Shown here in pieces: positions 34,107 through 46,165 of a DNA stretch of 64,000 nucleotides. A program made the translations under genes and the position numbers. The notes below the pieces were generated by a model. The model did no database searches. It was not told the DNA's origin and saw only the letters and a list, made by a program, of their open reading frames with translations. The stretch's first letter is position 1. Each line of letters starts with the position of its first letter. Source of the DNA: Leptodontidium sp. MPI-SDFR-AT-0119 (taxonomy: Eukaryota; Ascomycota; Leotiomycetes; Helotiales; Leptodontidiaceae); assembly GCA_020726505.1 (NCBI GenBank), contig JAHLEZ010000003.1, positions 434,001-498,000 of the forward strand. Direction: 5' to 3'.

Positions 34107-37100
34107 GAGACATCAGGCTATTAGACAAAATGGCCTCAAGGATCCAATCCATCGGCATGCCAAGACGGCCCGGCAACCATTCTCGACCTTTAGATGCCGA
34201 AGGAATCAAGACTTGAGAGGGGGAAAAGAATTGAGACTTTGTAAATAGCTGCACTTTTGCCAGAAGTCGACGGCTTGGTTCTCGGTCAAACGCAACGGAC
34301 TTGGACGAAGAAAACAACGGCTCAGGAGACATCTCTTGAACGGATCAGCCAGTCCTGTCCGTCCATTTTCCGGAGATGATAGAGTTCGTTCTGCTGATTG
34401 ACGGATGAGGAAGGCAATAGATGAAATTATCCCAAATGTCTGACAACGCTTTGTCACCATCAAGTCTTCTACGGCGTTGAGCCTGGCATTGGCTTGCATT
34501 TCAATATCGATATCGAGTCTCAACACTCAATATTCACCCCACTGACTAGGAAAACAGCCACTCTCGTGTAGCAACCGTCCTGTCAAGCCTTCAAGGGCCC
34601 GCCTTCGAGTTGCATAACCGAAAAATGATCCTTTTTGCGATGCATGGAGCGGATCATGGCTCAGCACTATGAACGCACAGACAATTGTGGGCGCTTAACT
34701 TTGGCACAATGGCCTCTAAAGCAGCGATGGGACGGCCAACTGGGGGCTGTTCATCCGACCTATCAACACTCAAGGCACTCACAAAAACACAGCCGAGATT
34801 TCGAATTTTCTTAGCCAATCGTTTGGGGAAATTGATGGTTGAAATTAATTCGACAGGTTCATGCTCGCAGCCGGCCTTTCAGAAGGCCTCTCGAGCCGCC
34901 GAGCAGCAAGGAAATATGACCTGAATCGTACCATCGTTGCCCAGTGTCCTGATCGTCGTCTAACGCGGTGAGAGTAGGAAAAGGGGAACTCTTCAGATGA
35001 AATCGGTTAACCTTTAGAGCCTGGCGTTGCACCAAAGTGATCGCTGCGGAACGGTGCGATTTCCGCAATGAGAAAAGTCTAGAGCCCGTCTGGACTCAAC
35101 ATCCGAAGTCGAGATAAGATTGACCTGGGAAACTCCGAAAGCAGTCATGGCACTTGGCAAGTTGGCGTGAACATTGCGAAAGTTGCGACGACGGTTGGAA
35201 AACTGTTTCGAAAGGAGAATAAACCCTTTTCCACGAGGCTGATGGCGTCCAGAAGCCAGCCTGCAAATGTCTTTCCTGCTGATCCTCTATCCCGTGCCAT
35301 CGCAATTGTCGTTGTGCCACAGGACGGCGCAATTTAATGCTACGATAATGAGCCAATGCCAAGGAAAAAGAAAACCAGGGACCCTCTGATCGCTCGTTGA
35401 GGATCACCAGTAAGCAGAGGATTTGTTGTCCGGGGCCTGGTCTGGTGAACAAGCGACGGCCGTTCAGAATCGGACCAGCTCCTCCTCCCCCTTTCCCCAA
35501 CGATCATCCTCGGCATCTGATGAAAACGGTCTCAAAGGCCAAAATGCGCAACAGAACTGCCGGCGATACACGAGATTCAAAGGACTTGAATGCTGAAGAG
35601 GAACGACAGAGATCTTTAGGGAGGTCAACACAGCAGCGAGCCGAGCCACTTGGAATGCTTCCAGCATAGTCGCTTGCTTGCTTGGACCACCACAGGTTAC
35701 TACACCCTGCAATACCTGCATCCTATCTATCTCTTATCCAATTGCTTCCCCTAGTCAATCCTACCTAAGCCCAAACTCCACGACGATTTGATGATTGCTG
35801 ACGGAGGAACGATATCGGCCGCCTGGAGGTCAGCCCCCATTCGCACAGCACTTCAGTTGCGTGAAGGCCGCGTCCCTTTGCCCTGTTCTTGGCCTGGCTC
35901 TGCCAGCTCTAGTGATGCGCGCTCACTAGAAAGCCTCATTGCTCGGGACGTGAAGGAACGGCCCATAGCCCGAGATGGACCGCGTGCCCAAGTGTGGACT
36001 TTCTCCCCGATGAACCCGCGAGACATGGCTAATAACGTGCTTGCTTGCTTGTTTGCGCGGATGGTGGCGGCGGCGCGCTATCCAGAATCAATTGTTTGGA
36101 TAATTATTATTCGCGGGGGTCGAAAGTAAAATCGAAGAAAGCAGCAAAGGAGATGCTGGAAAGATACTAGACTCGGGGGTTGGCGCAAGTCTCCAGTGTT
36201 GTTTCGCGATCGATTATCGGCTTTTACTCTGTTTTAACTGGCATGCTGCCCTGGCCTGGCCTGCTCTGTTGCGCTGCTCTTCCCCATCCGGACGACGCCA
36301 GACGCGTAAGGCGGCCCTGAAATTTCACTTCTGAAAGCCCCCAACTTTTCCGGCGATTCTCGAAGGGGACTGATGATTGAGGACTGAGGATGACTGAGGA
36401 GGACTGAGGATGACTCACAGAACTAACTCGGGAGAAACACAGCCAAATAGCCAGTTCAGTTCTCTGTGGCTGCGTCCTGGCCGTTGCCGGCGTTCAACGA
36501 AAGCCCAACTCCCCCCTCCTTCATTATTATTATTCCCTCCCACGCACGCTACACTCCCTGCCCTGCCCTGCCCTGCCCTATCCTATCCTATCTGCTGCCC
36601 TTGTACGCACTGGGGTATCGTCAAGCGGGCCATGCTGCCATGGGCCATGCCATGCCATGCCCATACACACAGACACAGGCTACCCTCCCCTCGTACCGCG
36701 CTTTCAAGAACCTGGACGGCCTTCTCTAGTTACAGCTCCGTCCAGAGCTTCCTCTCTCTCGGCATGTAGGCACTAAAGCCACAGCTTCTCCGCACAAGTA
36801 GCAGCTTTCGCCCCAACCCAACCCTGCCACCACACTCCATGCAACTGCAACTACACCTGCACCTGCACCTCCTCCCACACCCACACCCACACCCACTCCC
36901 AACTTCAACCCAGTCAGTACCTTCACTTCAGTAGCACAAGTACATACGTCTCTTCCCGGCACTCAGACCGACTGCCTCCCTCGACCTGCATGTTTGAATT
37001 GCTTTTATGCTGTTTGCGCGTTTAAGCAAGCAGCCTCTTGTGCTCGACCTCCCTCGACTTTGTCTGTCTCTGTCTGTCTCCCACACCACCCACCCAGACT

Positions 37101-37395
37101 TCAACGCTGCTGCAGCTGCTTGAGGCAGGGTTCATATATTGACGCCGCACCGCATCGCACTGCACCCAGGAACCAAAACCATTGCTTATCATGCATGCGT
37201 TTTGAGGGACAGCCTTGCCAGGAACAACATCTGCTTCTTCGACTCGCCTTGCCTGGAAACAAACCACTGCAGTGTATGTTTGTTTGCGCTTGAAACATTA
37301 GCCTTGAGTATCCTCCCAGAGTACGGACGGCTTGCACCGGGATTTTAGCTATCAACAACAAGGCACTGGAGCTGCATCGGAGGCCGCACGAATCC
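34107..37395. other. 3.3-kb gene-free region; likely long leader of the HTH regulator
   Basis: No supported coding gene. The part from about 36300 to 37395 is C-rich with simple repeats: a ten-base GACTGAGGAT-type repeat at about 36380-36413, CCTGC/CCTAT runs at 36553-36594, and CACACC runs near 36880. It also has several short upstream frames. This resembles the long transcribed leaders of fungal developmental regulators. No tRNA or rRNA was recognised in it. Confidence 0.5.
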
Positions 37396-39300
37396 ATGAT
37401 ATCGCAATTCGGGATGGACCATGAGAATCATCATACGGGTCATGAGAATGGGGGTTATGGGGGAAACGCAGGATGGGACATGAATCACAATTACAATCCA
37501 TCTTCACAACATCAATCGCCAGTGTATGAACAAAACGGATTCGCATTCATCCAACAGCCACTTCACGATACGTTACCAACTTCACAAACGTTCACACCGC
37601 AACGGATGCCAATACTACAACCTTCACCAGCCCACCCGTCTATTCAACAACTGCATCCCCTCATCATGCCAAGTCACTCAACATGGCCAAGTATGTTGAC
37701 GAATCCAGCAAGCTATCCGCCCCCAACTGTCACAGTTCCAGTATCGGCTCCTCCTGTGGTCAGAGGGAACGGAACTAGAGTAGCAACAGGCCACTCCACT
37801 TCTTCGCCTCGGAAAACACTTACAGATAGCGATCGAAGGCGGATGTGTCAATACCATTTGGACAATCCTTCTGTGAAGCAGACCGAAATTGGAGGTGAGT
37901 TTTATATCAGAACCTGCCCGGTCCCGTGGAATATTGTTCCGAGACTGCTCGAACAAGAACCCAAAGGACCAGTCATTCTAAGAAAGAATTTTTCGTTGCA
38001 GCCAACTAACTGATCATAGCAATGTTTGGTGTTGAGCGAAGGTATGACGCGGCGTTGGGCCATCCTCTGGATTTTCTAACTAACTTCTGTGTTCAGCACC
38101 GTTTCAAAGGTAGTACGCCAAAAGGATAAGTATCTTGGCCCAGAGAACGGATGTCCTTCACCTGTGAAGAGAAAAGGGACCAAGTTCCCAGACATCGATA
38201 GGGCTCTTTCCATGTGGGCGAAAAAGATGCAACAGCAAGGACACCCGTTGACCGACGAGGAGATCAAAGACAAGGCCAGCTTCTTTGCGACAACCGTTCA
38301 CCCGAACAACGAGAGCTATCTGAAGATGAACAGTGCAGGCTGGCTAGAGAAATTCAAGGGCAGAAATGGGATTGGGGGGGCCAAAATTACCCGGAGAGCC
38401 TCTGAGACGAACGTTTCCGATAGTGGCTCGTTGAACCCAGAGTCAGCTGGACATTCGGCCTCACAGACGCCCAATGGCATCTCTCCAACATCACCAAGTG
38501 GCTTGCCGTCACCATCACCGCTCTCTGCGACCAAGAGCGAGGAGGATCTCAAATCAGAGCACTTGAATGGATATTTTGGTCACGAGGGTGGAGGATATAG
38601 GCATTCGAATTCTCAAAGCACAACGTCTTTGTCAAGTGCCTTCACAGACACTGCGCCTTCCTCCTTCTCAGGTGGTCCTACGAGCCCTTCAACCCCATTT
38701 GCGTTCTCACCAGATCAACCCGGTTCCTGGCTACCCTCGCAACAAGCTCGACTACCTCCTCCGGGCAACTTCCAGCGGCCGCGATCCCAAACATTTCCCA
38801 TGCTTGGAATCGACCCGTCATTCATCTCCTCACAAGGCAACGAGCCACTGACTCCGAAGTATAACCACCCGTTGACCGCACCTTCATCAGCTTTGGACTC
38901 TCCCATGGAAGAAATGCCACCTCCATACGGAATGGATTCAGCAATATCTTCCCCTCCACTCCATTCTCTCCATCACAGCAGCAGTAATGGCTCAATGGCA
39001 CATTCATCGAATGGAGCGGCAATTACAGGTCTCCAATCACCTCCTCGATCCTCAGCACCGAGTTCGCCAACACAGGACGATGCTCGAAGAGCCTTAGACA
39101 CTCTTCTCGCCTTCCTCAATCATTCCACAAACTCACAAGGGCTAGTCGATCGAGACGAATACATGGCTGTGCTCAAGCTGACGGAGAAGCTACGCCTGAA
39201 TGCTAATAATGGTCCTCTCCCAGGTGGCCTCCACCGGATCGCAGAGCAGGACTGCGAAGTCCCACCCAAGATGGAGCAATCCATGAGCGCAGGCTGCTAA
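37396..39300 (+). CDS. CENP-B-type helix-turn-helix DNA-binding protein
   Basis: Exons 37396-37894, 38020-38041 (22 nt) and 38097-39300, 574 residues. A His/Gln/Pro-rich N-terminus leads to a psq-type HTH (about 141-185: KTLTDSDRRRMCQYHLDNPSV, then QTEIGAMFGVERSTVSKVV). A second CENP-B/Tc5-type HTH follows (FPDIDRALSMWAKKMQQQGHPLTDEEIKDKA, up to SAGWLEKFKGRNGI). The rest is Ser/Pro-rich and disordered, with a short conserved C-terminal helix (DDARRALDTLLAFLNH). These DNA-binding modules come from pogo/Tc5 transposases, but no DDE nuclease follows, so this is a single-copy host regulator. A tiny middle exon splits the recognition helix. Confidence 0.9.
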
Positions 39301-40428
39301 GCCCTCGCGGTACCACCACTCCTAAAATCCACGCCTTCCCAGAACACCTTGTACATCTCACACCAAATCAACACTCGCATATCTCCTTCAGCCCTGTCCT
39401 TACAAGCATCAGCGCATTTCCACGGCGTTATCTCTCCCATCCACACCTTTTCCGAAGCGCTCAATCTGTACACATCCATCTCCCGGCAAACAGCAACATA
39501 TTCCCACGCCGGACATCTATCTATCTGCCTGCCCGCTCAAAGTTGCGAACGACAATACTTCTCTTCACACACATGTCCTTATTCTATTCTATTCTATTAC
39601 CATACTCTCTTCTACTAACGGTTCGGGGGTGCAGGCTGGCACCCACGGGTGGGCATCACGGATAACCAAAAAGAACCACATATCGATCTATATACCCAAG
39701 AATACACTCTCCACGCTCACGCGAAACCTCGGATTTCGAACAAAATTTCTTCTCGCCTTTTTTTCCAACTCCGCGCTTTTTGTTCTTTATTTTCGATCTA
39801 TATTTCTTCATTATTTACTCTTTAGCACGGTTTCCTATTCCTTCTTGTTTGTTTCTGGTGCGGTTGAGCTTTGTTTTTTTTGTGTCTGGTTTTTTTGTTT
39901 ACAGCTTTTTGATGGGTTGGGGGATTGGAGCTGGAGCGGGAGCGGGATCATGATACCTGAGGGCCGGGCTCGGGTTGGGATACTGGTAGTTGGTTGGGCT
40001 TGAAGTTACTTTTCCATATTCATCTTTGAGGCTTTTTCTGAAGCTGTGGGTTGGGTTGTATTTTTTCTCTCTTACTCTATTCTCTTTCGGACTAGGCACT
40101 GGTGGGAAGACGGAGATCGCAAGATAGGAAAGATAGGGGGTTTGACATGCTATCGGGTCTAATGGATGGATGACAGAGACACAGTTGGGTCGACTGGCTG
40201 GACTGGGCTGGCTTTGGGCCATGGATAGGATCGGAGGGAGGGTTCATAGTCATTTTTCTCTATCTCTCTCTGTTCTCTCAAATCTACAGGCGGCCCTATC
40301 TGATATTTTTCGGGAGGCCCCTTCTGACAAAATCCTGTGTATGTGTCTTTCCAACTGAATGTGTGTGTGTGTGAAGCAAGCAGATACTGTCATTTTCTAC
40401 GAGTCCTTGTCTGGACTAGTTCTAACAC
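39301..40428. other. Convergent 3' region
   Basis: Between the HTH gene and the PXA gene. T-rich tracts (39760-39900), a TTCTA repeat near 39580-39597 and a GT run near 40361. No gene is seen. Confidence 0.55.
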
Positions 40429-43162
40429 CTAGTTGAGTCTTTCCTCCAAGAGCTCCTCTACCCCTTTCTCAGCAATCTCCGGAAGCAGGCGTACGAGTAT
40501 CAACTCAACGATGCCGTATAGCAAGTGCTTGTTGCAGTAGCTGTCATCGAAGACGTTCAACACATCCTCGACTTCCCTGACTCGACGGTCTATACCAGGA
40601 CCGAAGTATACATCTTGGATCTTGGCCGGTACGAGCGACAGGATGGTCTCGGCGCATCGCCGTCGAATGAGCAGCTGCTCGGGCGGAGAGGGGATGCTGC
40701 GTGGGGGAGCGAGAGTGTTGTTGGGGAAGAGCGCTGCTCGTGTGGTGCGGAGGAGGAGAGGGAGGAGTGTTGGATCTAACACATGGGTTTGGATCGCATG
40801 AGAGAGAATTCTGTAGAAAAAGGTAGGTACCGTGTGTCAGCCAATGGTCCAGGCAAGATGGAGATTTTCCACTGCGGCCGCTGCAGGTCGATGCCTTAGA
40901 AGCCGTGCGGCGTAGGCCATGCAGGAGAGTTGAGAAAGATGGAGAATTTGATATGACGGCGGAGTTGTGTATAGTTGAGAGATCCGCACTAAGAACCCCC
41001 AGTTACTACATGGGGAAGAGTGAGGTCCACGGACATTGTGGGGCTTGCAGAGGAGGTCGCATTTTCGGTCTGGTCTGGCCTGGCCTTGGTCTTGGTCTTG
41101 ATCTTGGAGCGGCATGCAGACCAGAATGCAGACTCGACAGCGGGCACGAGGCGAGACGAGAACGAGTGGCTGATAGGGCACGCTTGGTGCGGGAGGAAGG
41201 GTGCGGTACGACGCGAACCAGCCGGATAAGAGGCCCTTGCAACAATTGCGCCGGGCGCGTAAAGAAGGCTGTCGTAAGGCTTCCTCGCTCCTGTCTTCCA
41301 ACACCGCTGGTCGATGTTTGGCAAGGGTGGCAATGAACAGTTATGCGGACAAGGTACCCAAAACGTTGAGGGCCATGCGAGGGAAACACTTCGAACATGA
41401 TTGGAAATGAGCCAGCATGGGAGCGGTGGGCTGATACGACATGATATCATTGCGCGAAATGGCAAGCCCAGGTTCTCAATGGAGAACCGGTTCATTGTTC
41501 CACAGCATCAATACTTGTGCTTAGTGTCGAGGGGAACGGACGTCAAAATACCGATCTGAGCTGGTTGCAAGAACAGGTGAACCCGCCTTTCCCGTTTCAG
41601 CATCCGCAGATTTGCAGGCATGTCATGCATGACGATAACGGAAATGGAAGTGGAGGCTTGGTGCCAGAATCGAAAACTTCGACTTCTGCAAGCTCACTGG
41701 GACAAATGAAGTCAAGTGACTGATATTTCATGCGGTGTGACATGGGGAATTACGCGCCTGGGCAGGAAAGCAAAACGTTTGGAGGGGTTTCAGAAATAAA
41801 GCACTTACTTGTCAACCATTCCGTCCGTATTTCCGATTTCCCCAGGCCCGGTAAGTGAAGCCCATTGAAGGAGAGATATTGTGGCGTTCAGCCAAGGCAT
41901 GCGGGCATCTAGATCTAGCAAGCTAGAAGCACAAGACCATATCTTCATCTGTACGATAGGCTGTTTCGACGGTACCTGTCGAGTTGCTGAAGAAGTCTCA
42001 GAACTGATTGATTCTGGCGTTTCCATGTGATCGTTCGCTAAAGTCGAGCCAGTAGTAATCTTTGTCGTAGGCGCAATACGAGAGGGTAATGAAGATGCCG
42101 TAGCGAGGGTGATGATGAAAAAGCGGATCGCTGTAAATGCGACATATCCATATTGCAGCACGAGCCAGAATGTTTTGTGTAATGAGCGGCCAACCTTCCA
42201 CTGCCTCGCTCCTTTGCCAGTAAGGTTCAGCGGAACAGAATCCATGAGATCTGAATTTGATCTCTCAACTCGGACCTGCGCTTTGTTGTTGGGTAGTTTG
42301 GTCTGGATGACCTCCGCAATCTTCGTGATACCCTCCCAGAGCAACCACGGCTCGGAAGCTTTTCCACCAATACCACCACCCAGTATCATCTCAGAAAATA
42401 TTTGGCCTACAAGGGTAGTCAAACAGTCATTTTCCAAGTCCTCTGTAGGCAATAGTACGGCCAGAACTCCTTGAACCAATAGCTGTCTGTATGCCGACTC
42501 GTTCTCCATCTGTTCGATAGTAGACTGCTCTCCATCGGGAACAGGCGACAGAGCGGGGAAGGGCCACAATGAGTGATATATCTGTCGGGGATTTGATTCG
42601 ACTGGACTTGGGTGGAGAGGGTCGTGGGAAGCTCGATAGGCTGCGGTTTGTGTCAGTTGAGGAATATGACAGTACTGAAGGATCAAATACCTTGCAAATG
42701 AACCTCCAGTAGCTCTGGCAATTCGTCAAAAAGCAAGCTCTCCAGATCAACCTTCCGCAACCTCTGCTCTAAGGCCCTAGTGCAATGTGCTATGATCTTC
42801 ACCACCTCCTCCACAAAGACCTGATCCGGGGTAATCTTCGCATACCATGTCTGCACAAATTCCCGAATTATGATAGATATGAGAGCGTACAGCTGCAAGT
42901 CCACCTCATTACTGCTCGTCAAGGGTGGGAGAAGCTGGTCGATTGGGGCAGGTGTATTTCGACCCTTCTCCCCCAGTTGCGAACACAGTGTTCGGCGGAT
43001 CAAGAACAGAGTCGCGCGGTCTGACACCGGATCTACTTGTGGAGGTCGAACATTTTGACGAGACCCTGGAGTTGCTGGTTCCGAGGGCGCATCTTTCGTC
43101 GCAGAGGTAGACTGGGAGGAAACGGTTGCTACAGCCTTGAGTCGTGGCTGGAGTCTAGACAT
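40429..43162 (-). CDS. PXA-domain (PX-associated) protein, possible endosomal trafficking factor
   Basis: Model: complement of 42691-43162, 41809-42640 and 40429-40810, 561 residues. The PXA domain lies in the N-terminal half (about 45-260): DRATLFLIRRTLCSQ, VDLQLYALISIIIREFVQTWYAKITPD, and a long helix ending LVGQIFSEMILGGGIGGK. A hydrophobic segment follows (TFWLVLQYGYVAFTAIRFFII). The final exon encodes ILSHAIQTHVLDPTLLPLLLRTTRAALFPNN and ends in helices. PXA proteins such as sorting nexins bind membranes and act in endosome or lipid-droplet traffic. No PX or RGS domain is present here. The last intron is 998 nt, about fifteen times the local norm, but its splice sites (GTAAGT, CTACAG) keep frame. 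Confidence 0.85.
40811..41808 (-). other. Unusually long intron (998 nt) of the PXA gene
   Basis: Consistent GTAAGT donor at 41808-41803 and CTACAG acceptor ending at 40811 join AA|A codons into a conserved reading frame. Local introns are 45-190 nt. The inside has open frames on both strands (for example 40905-41336 plus) but no domain. It may hide a non-coding RNA, a promoter or an old insertion. Confidence 0.6.
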
Positions 43163-46100
43163 GGCGTAGGCGATGGCTCGTGGCCGTAGAACTCGCGTTT
43201 AGCTTTGTAGAAGCAGCATTTACTGTTGCCGTCGCCTCATCTGTTCTCACATATTAGGAACATCTTCGACGTTGAAGTTCTGGAGCTCTGACCACGAGAG
43301 GCTGGATATCTTGATGATTGCCCTCACTGAAGATAAGCTAGATTTCATTGGGACTAGCGTGTCTTCAGCCTTGTTTCCCCTTTTCTCCTTCGCTTCTTCC
43401 TCGCTTCTCAATAACAAAGTGGCAATAAACAGTTCTTGTTGGGTTATTGGGATCCAATTTTCTTTCTTTCTCATACTCAATCTTGTTTGGACCTGAGCCA
43501 TCACTCAATTAATACACAAGAACTCGTTGGTACTGTGTGACAGTGTGCGAGGTGGCCTGATGTCACGTCCTGGATTTAGAGAAGGACATTGAAGTTTCAA
43601 TAGGACTGAAAATCAAACGGGATCTCAACTGGCTAGAGGAATTCCCATTTTCAATTCTCCTACCTTGGAATGTCGCTGTTATGTCCAAACCCATTCATTA
43701 GCTTCTTTTCAATGTCAAGGAAGTCCTTGGGACATCTAGCTATGTGTCTCCTCATTTGTATTTTCTCGTTATCTCTGTCTCTAGTCTCACCAACGGGTGA
43801 GATTGCGATACCTCTGGAACTCTTCAAAAACGTTACAATTAAATACACCGGCACTGTGCTCCATCTTTTTGTTGTATATCACGGCGGCCTAGAGAATTGG
43901 ATATAATGGAGGAGTCTGTTATTCGAGGTTCTTGTTGCTGCAACAAAGTACCAACCAAGTATATCTTGCACCAAAGTATCATCACAAGACCAAGCTTTTC
44001 TCTTGGAACTTTTCCCGCACAACTCCAACTCGGGGAGACTGCGATGAATTCCTATTCGACAAAATTCATAGAGGTCGTAACACAAAACACGCCCACCATT
44101 CATAAACTCGGATGGGTATCACAACTTGCGACCCTTCAAATATCGTGCAACCCACAGATCTAGGTCCGATGAATAGGAGGGGCTGATCTCCCGAGCATCC
44201 CCCCTATGGACTTTGTCTCACATCAGCTTTGGGTCATCATCATGACATGAATGAATGATTGTTGGACTGCAATAATTCAGAACACCACCTCGGACTTAAG
44301 GAACTGGAAACCTGAATGTCATAGAACTTGGCAACGACAATGCTGACTCGCGACACGAGTAGGGGTACGGAGCACGAGGTTCCGGTAAGAAGGGAATCGA
44401 GACGGGAGTTGTCAATCTGTTATGTAGAGTTTTGACTACATCATGACCCCCGTGGCCGGTCTGAGTGCCTGCATCGACATGGGACGACAAACTTAGCAAT
44501 GATTCGATCGCATGAACGCCGGCGTCAGGCGGTCCAGCGAAGGAAACCGCGAGATCGCAACATCTGGATCTGGAAGTGAGTTGGAAGTAGTTTATCGCTC
44601 ACTGCACTGCACGGCACGGACTTTGGGGTTGGAGGAGACCATTTCTGACCTTGTGGAAACCAGCAGCTGACTGACTACCTTGGGGAGGAACTGCCAGTCA
44701 TCGACTGCTGTTCTGACGAGTTGGCCTCAGCTGCTCAGGACTCGATGCATCACACACTTCTCTTCTCTGCCCGGCCTCTCTCGCCTCGATCATCGTACGC
44801 CGCAGTCCATAGTTAGTGAGGCATCTGTCAACACTTTAGAGTTTCTCGTCGCTGTCAAACGGGCGGGAGGGAATCCAAGGACGAAGATACCTTACTTAGA
44901 TACACAAATCTTCGCTTCCTCAGCCCCGTACGTCAATGCCCCTCCATCTCCCGGATCGGACACAGGACCAGGACATCTAGTTCCTTCAGTTACCGGCCCT
45001 CTACCAAGAAAACACAACCTTTCCGTTTCACGTGCGGAGAAGGAGAAAAGACGTTGAGAGGAGGCGTTATTCTGCAAAGTTTGGAGAGTCGTTCCTTCTA
45101 TTCAACATTTGGCTCTCCTTCTACTCTTTATTCAATTGTTTTCCGGAGTTGGACCGGCACTTCTTCCCCCAAACCCTGATTTCATCGATCGAGACGGACA
45201 GAGTGAGCCCACGCCCACCGTGCAGGGATTCCTCTATTTCCCTCCCCTTCTCTTCCCCAAGCTACCGAAGAATTAATTCGAAATTCCTTGCGACGACTTC
45301 CATCTTCTTGCAGGACGCGTTTTATCCGAAGAACACCAACACGCCAGCCAATGCGAACGGGAACTCGCGGACGACACCACCATTAGCCGGCTATCTTCTC
45401 TTCCCTACAGTACCTACATACATACATTCCTCAACCCGACCGCAGCCTTGCATCTCCCCTACCTTCGATTGCAACCATCCCTTCGAATTTGGCTTCAACG
45501 ACCCCGCCACTTCCTACGGCATCGTATCCTGCGTCCGGGCCATCGCAGCGACGCAGAATCGCAGGCCCTTTGATCGTGTTCAACTATGCTGGAGCCGAAT
45601 GGGCAACCCCATCATGGTAAGCAGCCTGCTTCCCTCTGCATCATCTGGATCTGCGACTGCATCTCCAGGTCGGCCAGGCTCGTTTGAGGCCATCCGGCTC
45701 TCTGTGGGGATCGGCGAGCCGTTGAGCGGGCATTGTACCGAGCAAGCGCGAGACTACATTGCGCCCTCATTTTAGGACCCCTCTTTTCCAAACAGACATT
45801 CCGAATTTATGACCGAGGCCTCTTGCTGATATCTGCTTCCTCTCCAGGCGTCGAAAAACCACGAGGCTCGAGTGATCGAGGGCGGCGAAGCCCATCGCCA
45901 GGACCAGCACAACTTGCTATACCCAAGAACCGAAGTACCCCCGAATTTCGCACATGCCGGGACAGAGAAGGCTAGAATACGCTTCTCTTTTGACGCGGGG
46001 TTGGCGGCGGCAGAGTACGATACAATGTCGAGGTTAGTCCAGTGAGCGTTTGCTCCTCAGGACAGCTACGAATGAGGCTCGGCTCTCTGTGTCTCTGATG

Positions 46101-46165
46101 CCTGGATAGATATAAATAAAGTCATGGAAGGGAAGGCTGACTAGACACCCATCAGATCCCCAGTC
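43163..46165. other. 3.0-kb region between divergent genes; PAS-kinase leader
   Basis: No gene with domain support. A possible alternative first exon of the PAS kinase, 45586-45616 (ATG at 45586, donor GTAAGC at 45617), would join in frame to an acceptor at 46162-46163 and add 11 residues. Open frames at 45032-45775 look like leader sequence (Pro/Ser-rich, no conservation visible). Confidence 0.5.

Noticed and set aside
40905..41336. 143-codon frame in the long PXA intron
   Set aside because: No domain or leader; equally long frames lie on the other strand.
45032..45775. 247-codon plus-strand frame upstream of the PAS kinase
   Set aside because: Pro/Ser-rich, no domain, runs through a probable donor at 45617 and looks like transcribed leader.
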